A stretch of 5,107 nucleotides of DNA from Candidatus Rokuibacteriota bacterium (GTDB taxonomy: Bacteria > Methylomirabilota > Methylomirabilia > Rokubacteriales > CSP1-6): assembly GCA_003220195.1 (NCBI GenBank), contig QHRT01000451.1, positions 1 to 5,107 of the forward strand, in the 5' to 3' direction. Positions 1-5,107 of the stretch are shown in pieces. The first letter of the stretch is position 1. Each line of letters opens with the position of its first letter. The position numbers were made by a program, and so were the translations under genes. A model generated the notes under the pieces. It saw nothing but the letters and a program-made list of their open reading frames with translations, ran no database searches and had not been told where the DNA came from.

Positions 1-217
1 TGCGTCGCAGTCGCTGCGCGGCGGCGGCGCAGAGCACCTGCGTCGACGTCACGATGCCGTACGTCGAGAAGAGATGCTCGGCGACCCACGCGGTGTCGTA
101 GCCGAGCGCCTCGGCGAGCTCGAACAATTTCAAATCCGCCTCGAGGCCCTCGACCCGGCTCGTCTGATCGGGATACTGGCTCAGACTGAACACGCCCCAC
201 TTGAGTCCGTTTCTCAT
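1..217 (-). CDS. LLM-class flavin-dependent oxidoreductase, N-terminal part (runs off left edge)
   Basis: The minus strand from the ATG at 217-215 reads 72 codons without a stop to the window edge, giving a protein that begins MRNGLKWGVFSLSQYPD. It continues with LADLKLFELAEALGYDTAWVAEH-like content (ELAEALGYDTAWVAEHLF near residues 36-53), then a serine/threonine-rich turn and a cysteine-containing helix. The pattern 'E-ALGYDTAWVAEHLF' is the first beta-alpha unit of bacterial-luciferase-like (LLM) flavin monooxygenases, which use reduced FMN or F420 in a TIM barrel; substrates vary widely and cannot be named here. The start is supported by a purine-rich GAGGGAGA (225-232, minus) 7 nt upstream of the ATG. 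The full family length is about 300-400 residues, so roughly four fifths lies outside the window. It is transcribed away from the HAD gene at 340, with a 122-bp shared intergenic region. The family is fairly secure; the subfamily is unknown. Confidence 0.8.
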   Translation of the reverse strand, partial: MRNGLKWGVFSLSQYPDQTSRVEGLEADLKLFELAEALGYDTAWVAEHLFSTYGIVTSTQVLCAAAAQRLRR

Positions 218-339
218 TCGCTGGTCTCCCTCGCCACCGTCGAGATGAACGAGCGCATCGCCACGGCCTGCAGAAACGCAGTCCGCTCGTAGCCGACGAC
301 AGTCAAGCGTGCGGTGCGCGGGCGGGAGGGGCTGCGGAG

Positions 340-993
340 ATGCCGGTCAAAGCGATCACGTTCGACGCTTATGGCACGTTGCTGCGCAGCGATTTGAGGC
401 TGATTCCCGAACGGATCGTCGCGGATCACGGCCTGTCCGCGAGTGTCGAGGACGTGCTCTCCGCCTGGATCACGCTGTACCACCAGGCCACGCAGACGAC
501 GCCGTTTCGCACGCTCCGCGAAATCGAGGACGACATCCTGCCACGGGTGCTCCGGGCATTCGACCTCCGCGTCGATGCGGCGCCGTACGTGGATCTCTTC
601 TTCCAGGTGACCACCCGGGTCGAGCTCTACCCGGAAGCGCTCACCGTGTTGAACGCGCTCGACGGCACTCGCGCCGCGGTCGTCTCGAACGCCGACGCCG
701 AGCACGTCGCGGCGTGGGCGTTCACACTGCCCGTCGAATTCATCCTGATCTCGGAAGGTGTGCAGGCCTACAAGCCCGATCCCCGGATGTTTCAGCACGC
801 GCTGAAGCAATTTGGCCTCGAGCCTCACGAGGTGCTTCACGTCGGCGACAGCGAGGTCGACGACGTCCGCGGCGCGAAGGCCGCCGGCCTGCGCGTGGCG
901 TGGGTCAACCGCGATGGCCGCCGCCGCCGGCCCGACGTTCCCCAGCCTGATTTCGAGATCGCTGATCTGACCGGGTTGCTGCGCCTGCTGTAG
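340..993 (+). CDS. HAD-superfamily hydrolase (haloacid dehalogenase-like, probable phosphatase)
   Basis: This is a complete 217-residue soluble protein with all four HAD motifs. Motif I is FDAYGTL with the nucleophile Asp9, and Tyr11 in the place where phosphatases often have a second Asp. Motif II is VVSNAD with Ser116/Asn117, motif III is YKPDP with Lys145, and motif IV is HVGDSEVDD with Asp170 and Asp174/175. A helical cap lies between about residues 15 and 95. The DxYGTL motif is shared with L-2-haloacid dehalogenases. Motif IV, however, is the GDS..DD form that binds Mg2+ in subfamily IA phosphatases, not the SSNxxD form of dehalogenases, so phosphate-ester hydrolysis is the better guess; the substrate is unknown. 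The ATG at 340 follows GGGAGGGG (324-331) at 8 nt. The gene diverges from the LLM oxidoreductase and ends 8 nt from the end of the convergent opine-dehydrogenase-like gene. A run of arginines at residues 191-197 is basic but near a family-variable loop. Confidence 0.9.
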   Translation: MPVKAITFDAYGTLLRSDLRLIPERIVADHGLSASVEDVLSAWITLYHQATQTTPFRTLREIEDDILPRVLRAFDLRVDAAPYVDLFFQVTTRVELYPEALTVLNALDGTRAAVVSNADAEHVAAWAFTLPVEFILISEGVQAYKPDPRMFQHALKQFGLEPHEVLHVGDSEVDDVRGAKAAGLRVAWVNRDGRRRRPDVPQPDFEIADLTGLLRLL

Positions 994-1001
994 CTGCTGG
1001 C

Positions 1002-2120
1002 TCAGGCCGGCGGTCCGGCGTCCGCGATCGATCGGATCTCCGCCACGGTCTTGCCGGCGAGGCCGAGCGCGTCGAGGTTCCGGCCCTCGGCGCGGAAGTC
1101 GCGGCCGAGCATCGCCGACGTCAGCGCGATGAGACCGTCGATCACCGGAGTCGCGACACCGGCGGCACGGCCGAGGCTCGACATCGGCACGAGGCCACAC
1201 GGCACGTCTTCGATGACGTACTTGTGCTGGAGCGACGGCGGCGTCGGCGTCCACTGGTACGGCCCGGTCGGCTCGTGCGTCAGGCGATGGAAGGTCTCGG
1301 CGAGCGAGTCGCCGCCGAGCCCGTAGGTCCGGCGCAACCACGCGTGAATCCCGGGCACCTCGACGGCGTACGCCTTCGCGATGGCGAGACGCTCGGCGTC
1401 GAGCTGTTGCAACAGCGTGATCAGGCTCGGCGTATAGCCCTCGGTGTAGAAACGGTACCGGTTGCCGGTCGCTTCGAGGCGTCCCACGTTGCCCACCATG
1501 TTCACGACGTGCAGCGTCGCGTTCATGTTGGTGAGCCCGGTGGTCAAGAGGCTCGGGGCCGCGACCGCCTGGGGGAACGCCGCGCGAAGCTTTGCGAGGA
1601 CGGTGTCGATCCGCGACGCCGGCAACGCAGCGATCTGGAGGAATTTCTTGACGATCGTCATCTTCGCGCGCGTCGGCTCGGGCCAGCCGAACGAGTACGG
1701 GTAGTTGTCCATCTCGGCGACGTCGACGACCGCGCGACACCCGGCGCGCCGGAGCTCACGGCGCACCACGAGTGCTCCGCCGGTGCCGCCCTGGATGAGT
1801 AGAATCGTCTGGCCGTCGCGGAGTACGGGCGCCAGGTCGCGCGCCACCTCGGCGTGGAAGTGGCTGCCGGTCACGACGATGATGACGTCGGCGCCGTCGA
1901 CGGCGGGCGCGAGGTCGCGGGTCACCGGATCGACGGCGGCGAAGCCCTGCACGAGACCTTCGACGTCGACGCCGCCTCGCTTCTGCAAGGCGACGAGTCG
2001 TGCGGCGTCTCGATCGTGGAGCCGCATCCGGTAGCCGGCCAGGCCGAGATTCGCAATGAGGCCGACGCCGCCGAGACCGGCGCCGATGACCGTCACCGTA
2101 CAATCGGTCGCTCGCTCCAT
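1002..2120 (-). CDS. NAD(P)-dependent octopine/nopaline dehydrogenase family protein
   Basis: This complete 372-residue protein has an N-terminal Rossmann domain: a VIGAGLGGVG dinucleotide loop at residues 11-20 and Asp36 ending beta-2, which suggests a preference for NAD. A strand with VIIVVTGSHFHAEVA follows (79-93). The C-terminal helical domain (about 190-350) carries the family signature: NMNATLHVVNMVGN with His204, then QHKYVIEDVPCGLVP with Lys300 and Asp305. In opine dehydrogenases studied structurally, from memory, a His, an Arg and an Asp act on the 2-oxoacid; here the His and Asp match, while Lys occupies the Arg place. Such enzymes interconvert opines (N-carboxyalkyl amino acids) with an amino acid plus a 2-oxoacid. 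Many environmental members have untested substrates, so this could also be a ketopantoate-reductase-like enzyme of other function. The ATG at 2120 has AAGGAG (2129-2134, minus) 8 nt upstream. It diverges from the substrate-binding-protein gene at 2222, suggesting a shared uptake/catabolic theme. Confidence 0.85.
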   Translation of the reverse strand: MERATDCTVTVIGAGLGGVGLIANLGLAGYRMRLHDRDAARLVALQKRGGVDVEGLVQGFAAVDPVTRDLAPAVDGADVIIVVTGSHFHAEVARDLAPVLRDGQTILLIQGGTGGALVVRRELRRAGCRAVVDVAEMDNYPYSFGWPEPTRAKMTIVKKFLQIAALPASRIDTVLAKLRAAFPQAVAAPSLLTTGLTNMNATLHVVNMVGNVGRLEATGNRYRFYTEGYTPSLITLLQQLDAERLAIAKAYAVEVPGIHAWLRRTYGLGGDSLAETFHRLTHEPTGPYQWTPTPPSLQHKYVIEDVPCGLVPMSSLGRAAGVATPVIDGLIALTSAMLGRDFRAEGRNLDALGLAGKTVAEIRSIADAGPPA

Positions 2121-2221
2121 CGAGGGATCTCCTTCGTCGCCGGAGTGTACGCGAATCGCCGAGGATGGCGTCGACCACGCTCGTGTGAGACCCTTCGTCG
2201 CGATCCGTCACGGAGGTTTGC

Positions 2222-3768
2222 ATGAGCACATTCGTGTCGCGCATCGTGACCAGCCTCGTCGTGCTGGGCCTGGCGGCCGCGCCCGCGGCGCTCGCGCAGG
2301 CGCCCGCGCGGCGCGCGGACGCGCCCGTGGGGCGCGCGGACGCGCCCGTAGGCACGATGACCTGGGGAGTCCACGTCACGCTGGCCTCGCGGTGGCTCGA
2401 TCCCGCCGAGGCCGAAGGCATCAACACGCCGTTCATGGTGCTCTACGCCCTGCACGATGCGCTGGTGAAGCCGATGCCGGCCGGCCTCTACACGCCGAGC
2501 CTCGCCGAATCGTTCACGCAGTCGAAGGACGGCCTCACGTACGAGTTCGTGATTCGCAAAGGGGTGAGGTTCCACAACGGCGAGCCGGTCACCGCGACCG
2601 ACGTGAAATTCTCGTTCGACCGATACAAGGGCGCCGGCGCGAAGACCCTGAAGGAACGCGTCCGCGAGGTCCAGATCGTCGATCCCGGCCGCGTGCGCAT
2701 CCATCTCCGCGAGCCGTGGCCGGACTTCATGTCGTTCTACGGCACGACCGCGACCGGCAGCGGCTGGATCGTGCCGAAGGCCTACGTCGAGAAAGTCGGC
2801 GAGGACGGGTTCAAGAAGGCGCCGGTCGGCGCGGGGCCGTACCGGTTGGTCAGCTTCACTCCCGGCATCGAGCTGGTGATGGAGGCGTTCGACGGCTACT
2901 GGCGCAAGGCGCCTCACGTCAAGAGACTCGTCCTCCGCAGCCTGACCGAGGAGACCACGCGCGCGGCCGCGCTCAAGAACGGCGAGGTCGACATCGCGTA
3001 CCTCCTGACCGGTCCGGTGGCCGAGGATATCCAGCGCACGCCCGGCTGCAAGCTGGTCGCACGCCTGGACGGGCCCGCGACGTTCTGGATCGATCTGCCG
3101 GATCAGTGGGACCCGAAATCACCCTGGCACGATCGGCGCGTGCGCCAGGCGGCGAGCCACGCCATCGATCGACAGGCTCTCAACCAGGCCGAGACGCTCG
3201 GCTTCTCGAAGCCGACGGGATCGCTGATCGCCCGCGCGCTCGAGTTCTCGAAGTTCTTCGAGCCGGATTCGTTCGATCCGCAGAAGGCGAGACGACTCCT
3301 GGCCGAGGCGGGCTACCCGAACGCGTTTCGATGGGCGAGGCCTTGTCCGCGTATCTCCAGGCGGTCGGGATCCGGACGAGGGTCCGCATGATGGAGCGTG
3401 CGGCGCTCACGACCGCGTGGCGTGACAAAAAGCTGAAGAACCTGATCGTCGGCATCAGCGGCGCGGGCGCCAACGCGTCGACGCGCCTCGAGGCATACGT
3501 GAGCAAGGGCGGCGCATACACCTCGGGCGTCATCCCCGAAGTCGAGGACCTCTATCAGCGCCAGCTGCGCGAGCTCGACCCGAAGAAGCGCGAGGCGACG
3601 CTGCACCAGATCCAGCAGATCCTCCACGACCGCGTGACCCACATCCCGATCTACGAGCTCGGGTTCATCTGGGGCGTCGGCCCACGCGTCGAGGAGCCGG
3701 GCATCAACCTGGTCCGCGGCTTCGCGTACTCGGCGCCGCTGGAGGACGTGAAGCTCAAGAAGCCGTGA
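2222..3768 (+). pseudogene. ABC-transporter substrate-binding protein, family 5 (peptide/opine type), frameshifted
   Basis: Reading from the ATG at 2222 (GGAGG at 2212-2216, 5 nt upstream) gives a signal peptide: Arg7, a hydrophobic core, and likely cleavage after ALA at residue 25. A typical SBP_bac_5 periplasmic lipid-free binding protein follows. Hallmarks are LAESFTQSKDGLTYEFVIRK (from residue 94), then GVRFHNGEPVTATDVKFSFD, PVGAGPYRLVSFTPG, and WHDRRVRQAASHAIDRQA. After AEAGYPNAF (Phe369, codon 3326-3328) this frame becomes unrelated and stops at 3389-3391. The family sequence resumes in the -1 frame at SMGEALSAYLQAVGIRTRVR (TCG at 3328-3330) and continues to the natural C-terminus, DVKLKKP, with the stop at 3766-3768. 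Relatives, as I recall them, have about 12 residues between 'GYPNGF' and 'MGEA', so the lesion is most simply a deletion of 3n+1 bases (34 or 37) rather than one base. It could be a true pseudogene or an assembly/sequencing fault. Both halves look conserved, so inactivation, if real, is recent. No permease or ATPase gene is present in the window. Confidence 0.82.
2312..2353 (+). repeat. 21-bp tandem duplication coding RADAPVG twice
   Basis: Two adjacent 21-bp units (2312-2332 and 2333-2353) differ only in the last bases of the unit (GTGGGG versus GTAGGC) and encode RADAPVG-RADAPVG. They lie just after the predicted signal-peptide cleavage site of the substrate-binding protein, in the low-complexity linker before the folded domain (TMTWGVHV). 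The duplication is in frame and adds seven residues, so it probably does no harm to the protein. It looks like recent slippage in very GC-rich sequence. Confidence 0.85.
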
Positions 3769-3797
3769 TCACCCCGCCGCCTGGCGGAGTCTTGACG

Positions 3798-3817
3798 GTG
3801 CGCCGGGCCCGGCGCAC
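3798..3817. promoter_or_regulatory. Perfect 20-bp palindrome in a possible promoter spacer upstream of the selenoperoxiredoxin
   Basis: GTGCGCCGGGCCCGGCGCAC is an exact inverted repeat with no mismatches. It begins directly after TTGACG (3792-3797), a good sigma-70 -35 hexamer; CACGAT (3815-3820, three of six matches to TATAAT) lies 17 nt further on as a weak -10. If this is a promoter, the palindrome fills its spacer, a classical operator position, and the transcript would lead into the peroxiredoxin at 3871. The alternative is a factor-independent terminator for the upstream gene: the RNA could form an 8-bp stem with a GGCC loop. No U-run follows, which argues against that. The promoter reading is inference; only the palindrome itself is certain. 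Confidence 0.35.
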
Positions 3818-3859
3818 GATGGCCCCGGACCTGTGCCACGCCCGAGCATCCCACTCGAC

Positions 3860-3866
3860 AAGGAGG
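3860..3866 (+). promoter_or_regulatory. Strong Shine-Dalgarno site of the selenoperoxiredoxin
   Basis: AAGGAGG, with four bases (CTTC) before the ATG at 3871, is the best ribosome-binding site in the window. It fixes the start upstream of the in-frame TGA. This matters because the reading frame after the TGA (GTG at 4045) has no comparable site of its own, so the downstream part is unlikely to be an independently started gene. Confidence 0.85.
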
Positions 3867-3870
3867 CTTC

Positions 3871-4305
3871 ATGCTGAATCCGGGAGACAAGGCTCCTGAC
3901 TTCACCGGCCATGACCACACCGGCAAGACGGTGAAGCTGTCCGATTTCACGGGCAAGACGCTCGTGCTCTGGTTCTTCCCGAAGGCCGATACCCCGGGCT
4001 GAACGGCGGAAGGTTGCGGGTTCCGTGACCTCTCCGCCCAGTACGTGCAGAAGAACGCGGCGATCGTCGGCGTGTCGTTCGACACGCCCGCGGAGAACAA
4101 AAAGTTCGCCGAGAAGTTCTCGTTCACCTATCCGTTGATCTGCGACACCGACCGGACGATCGGGACGGCGTACGGAGCCAACGTCGATCCACAGAAGGGC
4201 GCGCAGCGCGTCGGCGTGGTGATCGACAAGGACGGCAAGATCAAGGAATGGCACGAGCGCGTCGACGCGCGCGCCTGGCCGGCCGAGCTGCTCCAGAGGA
4301 TCTGA
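3871..4305 (+). CDS. Selenocysteine-containing peroxiredoxin (BCP/PrxQ type, thioredoxin-dependent peroxidase)
   Basis: This single 144-residue reading frame is interrupted only by TGA at codon 44. Upstream it reads MLNPGDKAPDFTGHDHTGK, then the thioredoxin-fold strand LVLWFFPKADTPG. After TGA comes TAEGCGFRDLSAQY, then VGVSFDTPAENKKFAEKF, PLICDTDRTIGTAYGAN and RVGVVIDKDGKIKEW to the stop at 4303-4305. The peroxiredoxin motif PxxxTxxC is P37-K-A-D-T41-P-G-U44, so the TGA sits exactly at the peroxidatic cysteine. Cys49 lies five residues on, as the resolving cysteine does in E. coli-type BCP; Arg113 is the likely catalytic arginine. The enzyme would reduce H2O2 and organic hydroperoxides in the cytoplasm with thioredoxin as donor, the selenol being the attacking group. 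Length is near the usual 145-160. A SECIS-like hairpin follows the TGA. Alternatives are a TGC-to-TGA nonsense mutation or read error; conservation on both sides, the exact position and the hairpin argue against these. Cys91 is a third cysteine of unclear role. Confidence 0.88.
4000..4002 (+). other. In-frame UGA recoded as selenocysteine (Sec44)
   Basis: The codon is TGA in the context ACC CCG GGC TGA ACG GCG GAA GGT TGC (TPG-U-TAEGC). Cysteine homologues of this family read TPGCTxExCxFRD, so the TGA replaces the active-site cysteine one for one with no length change. It is the only stop between 3871 and 4303. Recoding requires SelB and tRNA-Sec, which must be encoded elsewhere. Confidence 0.88.
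4003..4038 (+). promoter_or_regulatory. Putative bacterial SECIS element, immediately 3' of the UGA
   Basis: Folded by hand, GGCGGA (4005-4010) pairs with TCCGCC (4033-4038). C4032 is bulged, AGGT (4011-4014) pairs with ACCT (4028-4031), then T4015/G4027 and G4016/T4026 form wobbles. C4017-G4025, G4018-C4024 and G4019-C4023 close a small loop, GTT (4020-4022). The loop opens with G and lies 17 nt after the UGA, within the range known for bacterial SECIS elements. The core GGTTGCGGGT (4012-4021) closely matches the GGUUGCAGGU of the E. coli fdhF SECIS, including the UU pair where the SelB-contacted U is bulged. The hairpin lies inside the coding sequence and codes for conserved peroxiredoxin residues. 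Base pairs are seen; the function is inferred. Confidence 0.75.
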
Positions 4306-4330
4306 AATTGACCGACATCGGGGGCCCCGA

Positions 4331-4843
4331 ATGAAAGCGGTTGATCTCCGTCAGGTGATGAGCGGCATTCGAGAGTCCGGCCGGCCCAACCGCGTGCTCT
4401 GGCAGGCCCCGGACAGCATCGCCTTCGTGGCGCGCGGCCGCGAGTTCCGCAGCGAGTTCCATCAGGACCCGAGCGACGAGGTCATGTACATGATCAAGGG
4501 CGACATGGATCTCCACTACCGCACGCCCGAGGGCGACGAGAAGATCGCCGTCGTTCGGGAGGGGGAGATCGTGTACTGCCCGGCCGGGACGCCGCATTCG
4601 CCGCGATTCTCTCCGGACTCGTTCGTGCTGGTCCTCGAGCGCAAGAGGCGAGCGGACGAGCAGGATCGGTTCACGTGGTACTGCGCGAACTGCGGCGCCG
4701 AGCTGCACCAGAGCGTCAAGCACGTCGCGGACTATCACGAGGATCCGGTGTCGCGCGCGTACGAGGAGTTCCACGGCTCGGAGGCTCATCGGACGTGTCG
4801 GCGCTGCGGCCACGTCACGCCGCGGCCGCCGGCCGGGTCCTGA
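4331..4843 (+). CDS. 3-hydroxyanthranilate 3,4-dioxygenase-like cupin (HAAO family)
   Basis: This complete 170-residue protein is close to the roughly 174 of bacterial HAAO. The cupin Fe(II) ligands are His44, Glu50 (FHQDPSDE) and His89 (TPHSP), with the same spacing as in the characterised enzymes. The substrate-contact residues known from HAAO have counterparts in Arg40, Arg92 and Glu103 (LVLERKR), with one residue missing between His89 and Arg92. The C-terminus keeps the rubredoxin-like second metal site: WYCANC (Cys118, Cys121) and TCRRCG (Cys156, Cys159). HAAO opens the ring of 3-hydroxyanthranilate with O2 to give 2-amino-3-carboxymuconate semialdehyde, in tryptophan/kynurenine breakdown or NAD synthesis. 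No other kynurenine-pathway gene is nearby, so a related ring-cleaving role is possible. The start ATG lacks a clear Shine-Dalgarno site (only GGGGG at 4320-4324). It lies 25 nt after the peroxiredoxin stop, so co-transcription and coupled translation are likely. Confidence 0.82.
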   Translation: MKAVDLRQVMSGIRESGRPNRVLWQAPDSIAFVARGREFRSEFHQDPSDEVMYMIKGDMDLHYRTPEGDEKIAVVREGEIVYCPAGTPHSPRFSPDSFVLVLERKRRADEQDRFTWYCANCGAELHQSVKHVADYHEDPVSRAYEEFHGSEAHRTCRRCGHVTPRPPAGS

Positions 4844-4882
4844 CGGCACGATCGGACAGAGACGCGAGAGGAGGTCGACGAC

Positions 4883-5107
4883 ATGCGACGGCTCGCGTGG
4901 TGTGCGATCCCGCTCTTGCTCTTCGTGGCCAGCGCGTCGACGGTGACCGGTGCGCTGGCAACCCAGTCACGCACCGTCACTCGCGCCGTTGCGGTGAAGG
5001 CTGTCGATGATCCCGCCGGAATCGAGCGCAGCCACCCGCTGCGCGAGACACTCGCGGCGCTCCGCTCCGGGTGGCCCGTGCAAGGCCCGGTCAATTCCAG
5101 CTTCGGG
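4883..5107 (+). CDS. Exported protein, probable M23-family peptidase, N-terminal part (runs off right edge)
   Basis: The frame from ATG at 4883 stays open for exactly 75 codons to the window end. AGGAGG at 4869-4874, 8 nt upstream, supports the start. Residues 1-26 form a signal peptide: MRR, the hydrophobic stretch AIPLLLFVASAS, and probable cleavage at ALA/TQ. A short linker leads to HPLRETLAALRSGWPVQGPV and ends NSSFG. The pattern WPVxGxVxSxFG is the usual lead-in to the LytM/peptidase M23 domain of zinc metallo-endopeptidases that cut or regulate cutting of murein in the envelope. The catalytic HxxxD and HxH motifs would lie beyond the edge and cannot be seen, so this call is moderate. 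No coiled-coil region precedes the domain in the visible part, unlike EnvC/NlpD-type proteins. The gene starts 39 nt after the dioxygenase stop and may be read from the same transcript or its own promoter. Confidence 0.6.
   Translation, partial: MRRLAWCAIPLLLFVASASTVTGALATQSRTVTRAVAVKAVDDPAGIERSHPLRETLAALRSGWPVQGPVNSSFG

Noticed and set aside
1006..1019. GCCGG-CGGT-CCGGC hairpin near the convergent gene ends
   Set aside because: It has only a 5-bp stem, lies inside the dehydrogenase coding end and has no T-run; not convincing as a bidirectional terminator.
214..1740. 508-codon open frame on the minus strand
   Set aside because: The translation is arginine-rich low-complexity sequence typical of a shadow frame in GC-rich DNA, and it overlaps the well-supported HAD and dehydrogenase genes.
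2131..2201. CCTTCGTCGC direct repeat (2131-2140 and 2192-2201) in the divergent intergenic region
   Set aside because: A 10-bp repeat of common GC-rich composition, with one copy overlapping the dehydrogenase ribosome site; no symmetry or promoter spacing supports an operator.
2056..3327. First part of a long plus-strand open frame continuous with the binding-protein C-terminus
   Set aside because: Before about 3328 it is arginine-rich nonsense overlapping the real N-terminal frame; only the part from SMGEA onward is genuine.
3323..3334. Programmed -1 frameshift in the binding protein
   Set aside because: There is no slippery heptamer in the right phase (GCG TTT CGA TGG), and the family segment between the two halves appears to be missing, which recoding would not explain.
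3774..3787. CCGCC-GCCT-GGCGG hairpin just after the binding-protein stop
   Set aside because: The stem is 5 bp and is followed by AGTCTT rather than a T-run; it could help termination but is too weak to annotate with such GC content.
4045..4305. Independent 86-residue gene starting at GTG 4045
   Set aside because: It is the C-terminal half of the peroxiredoxin, lacks its own ribosome site and lacks the active site; the true start is 3871 with TGA read as selenocysteine.
4319..4329. CGGGGGCCCCG palindrome before the dioxygenase start
   Set aside because: Too short and loopless to fold well; likely chance in GC-rich sequence, though it may overlap the weak ribosome site.

Overview
The window is a compact, GC-rich bacterial chromosome segment with no mobile element, RNA gene or CRISPR array. 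Gene content (LLM flavin oxidoreductase, HAD hydrolase, opine-dehydrogenase-like enzyme, family 5 substrate-binding protein, 3-hydroxyanthranilate-dioxygenase-like cupin, M23-type exported protein) and the wording of the proteins resemble uncultured soil or sediment lineages such as Rokubacteria/Methylomirabilota or related proteobacteria. That assignment is an impression from protein style; the window has no phylogenetic marker.

Layout from left to right. (1) Positions 1-217, minus: the N-terminal 72 residues of an LLM-class flavin-dependent oxidoreductase running off the left edge. (2) 340-993, plus: a HAD-superfamily hydrolase, divergent from the LLM gene. (3) 1002-2120, minus: an NAD(P)-dependent octopine/nopaline-dehydrogenase family protein, convergent with the HAD gene across an 8-nt gap. 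(4) 2222-3768, plus: an exported ABC-transporter peptide/opine-type substrate-binding protein, divergent from the dehydrogenase and interrupted by a frameshift with loss of about 12 residues near position 3328. (5) 3871-4305, plus: a BCP/PrxQ-type peroxiredoxin whose peroxidatic cysteine codon is an in-frame TGA (4000-4002). A stem-loop resembling a bacterial SECIS follows directly, so this is very probably a selenoprotein of 144 residues that ordinary gene calling would split or truncate. (6) 4331-4843, plus: a 3-hydroxyanthranilate 3,4-dioxygenase-like cupin with both the catalytic iron triad and the C-terminal CxxC/CxxC metal site, 25 nt behind the peroxiredoxin. (7) 4883-5107, plus: the start of an exported protein, probably an M23-type peptidase, running off the right edge.

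How the parts may fit: the dehydrogenase and the binding protein form a divergent pair that could take up and oxidise an opine- or peptide-like compound (inference). The selenoperoxiredoxin and the iron dioxygenase may share a transcript, perhaps started at a TTGACG promoter whose spacer is filled by a perfect 20-bp palindrome (3798-3817). The strongest result is the selenocysteine peroxiredoxin. It requires SelA/SelB/SelD and tRNA-Sec elsewhere in the genome, none of which lie in this window. No gene-free stretch exceeds 300 bases; the longest gaps are 218-339, 2121-2221 and 3769-3870.
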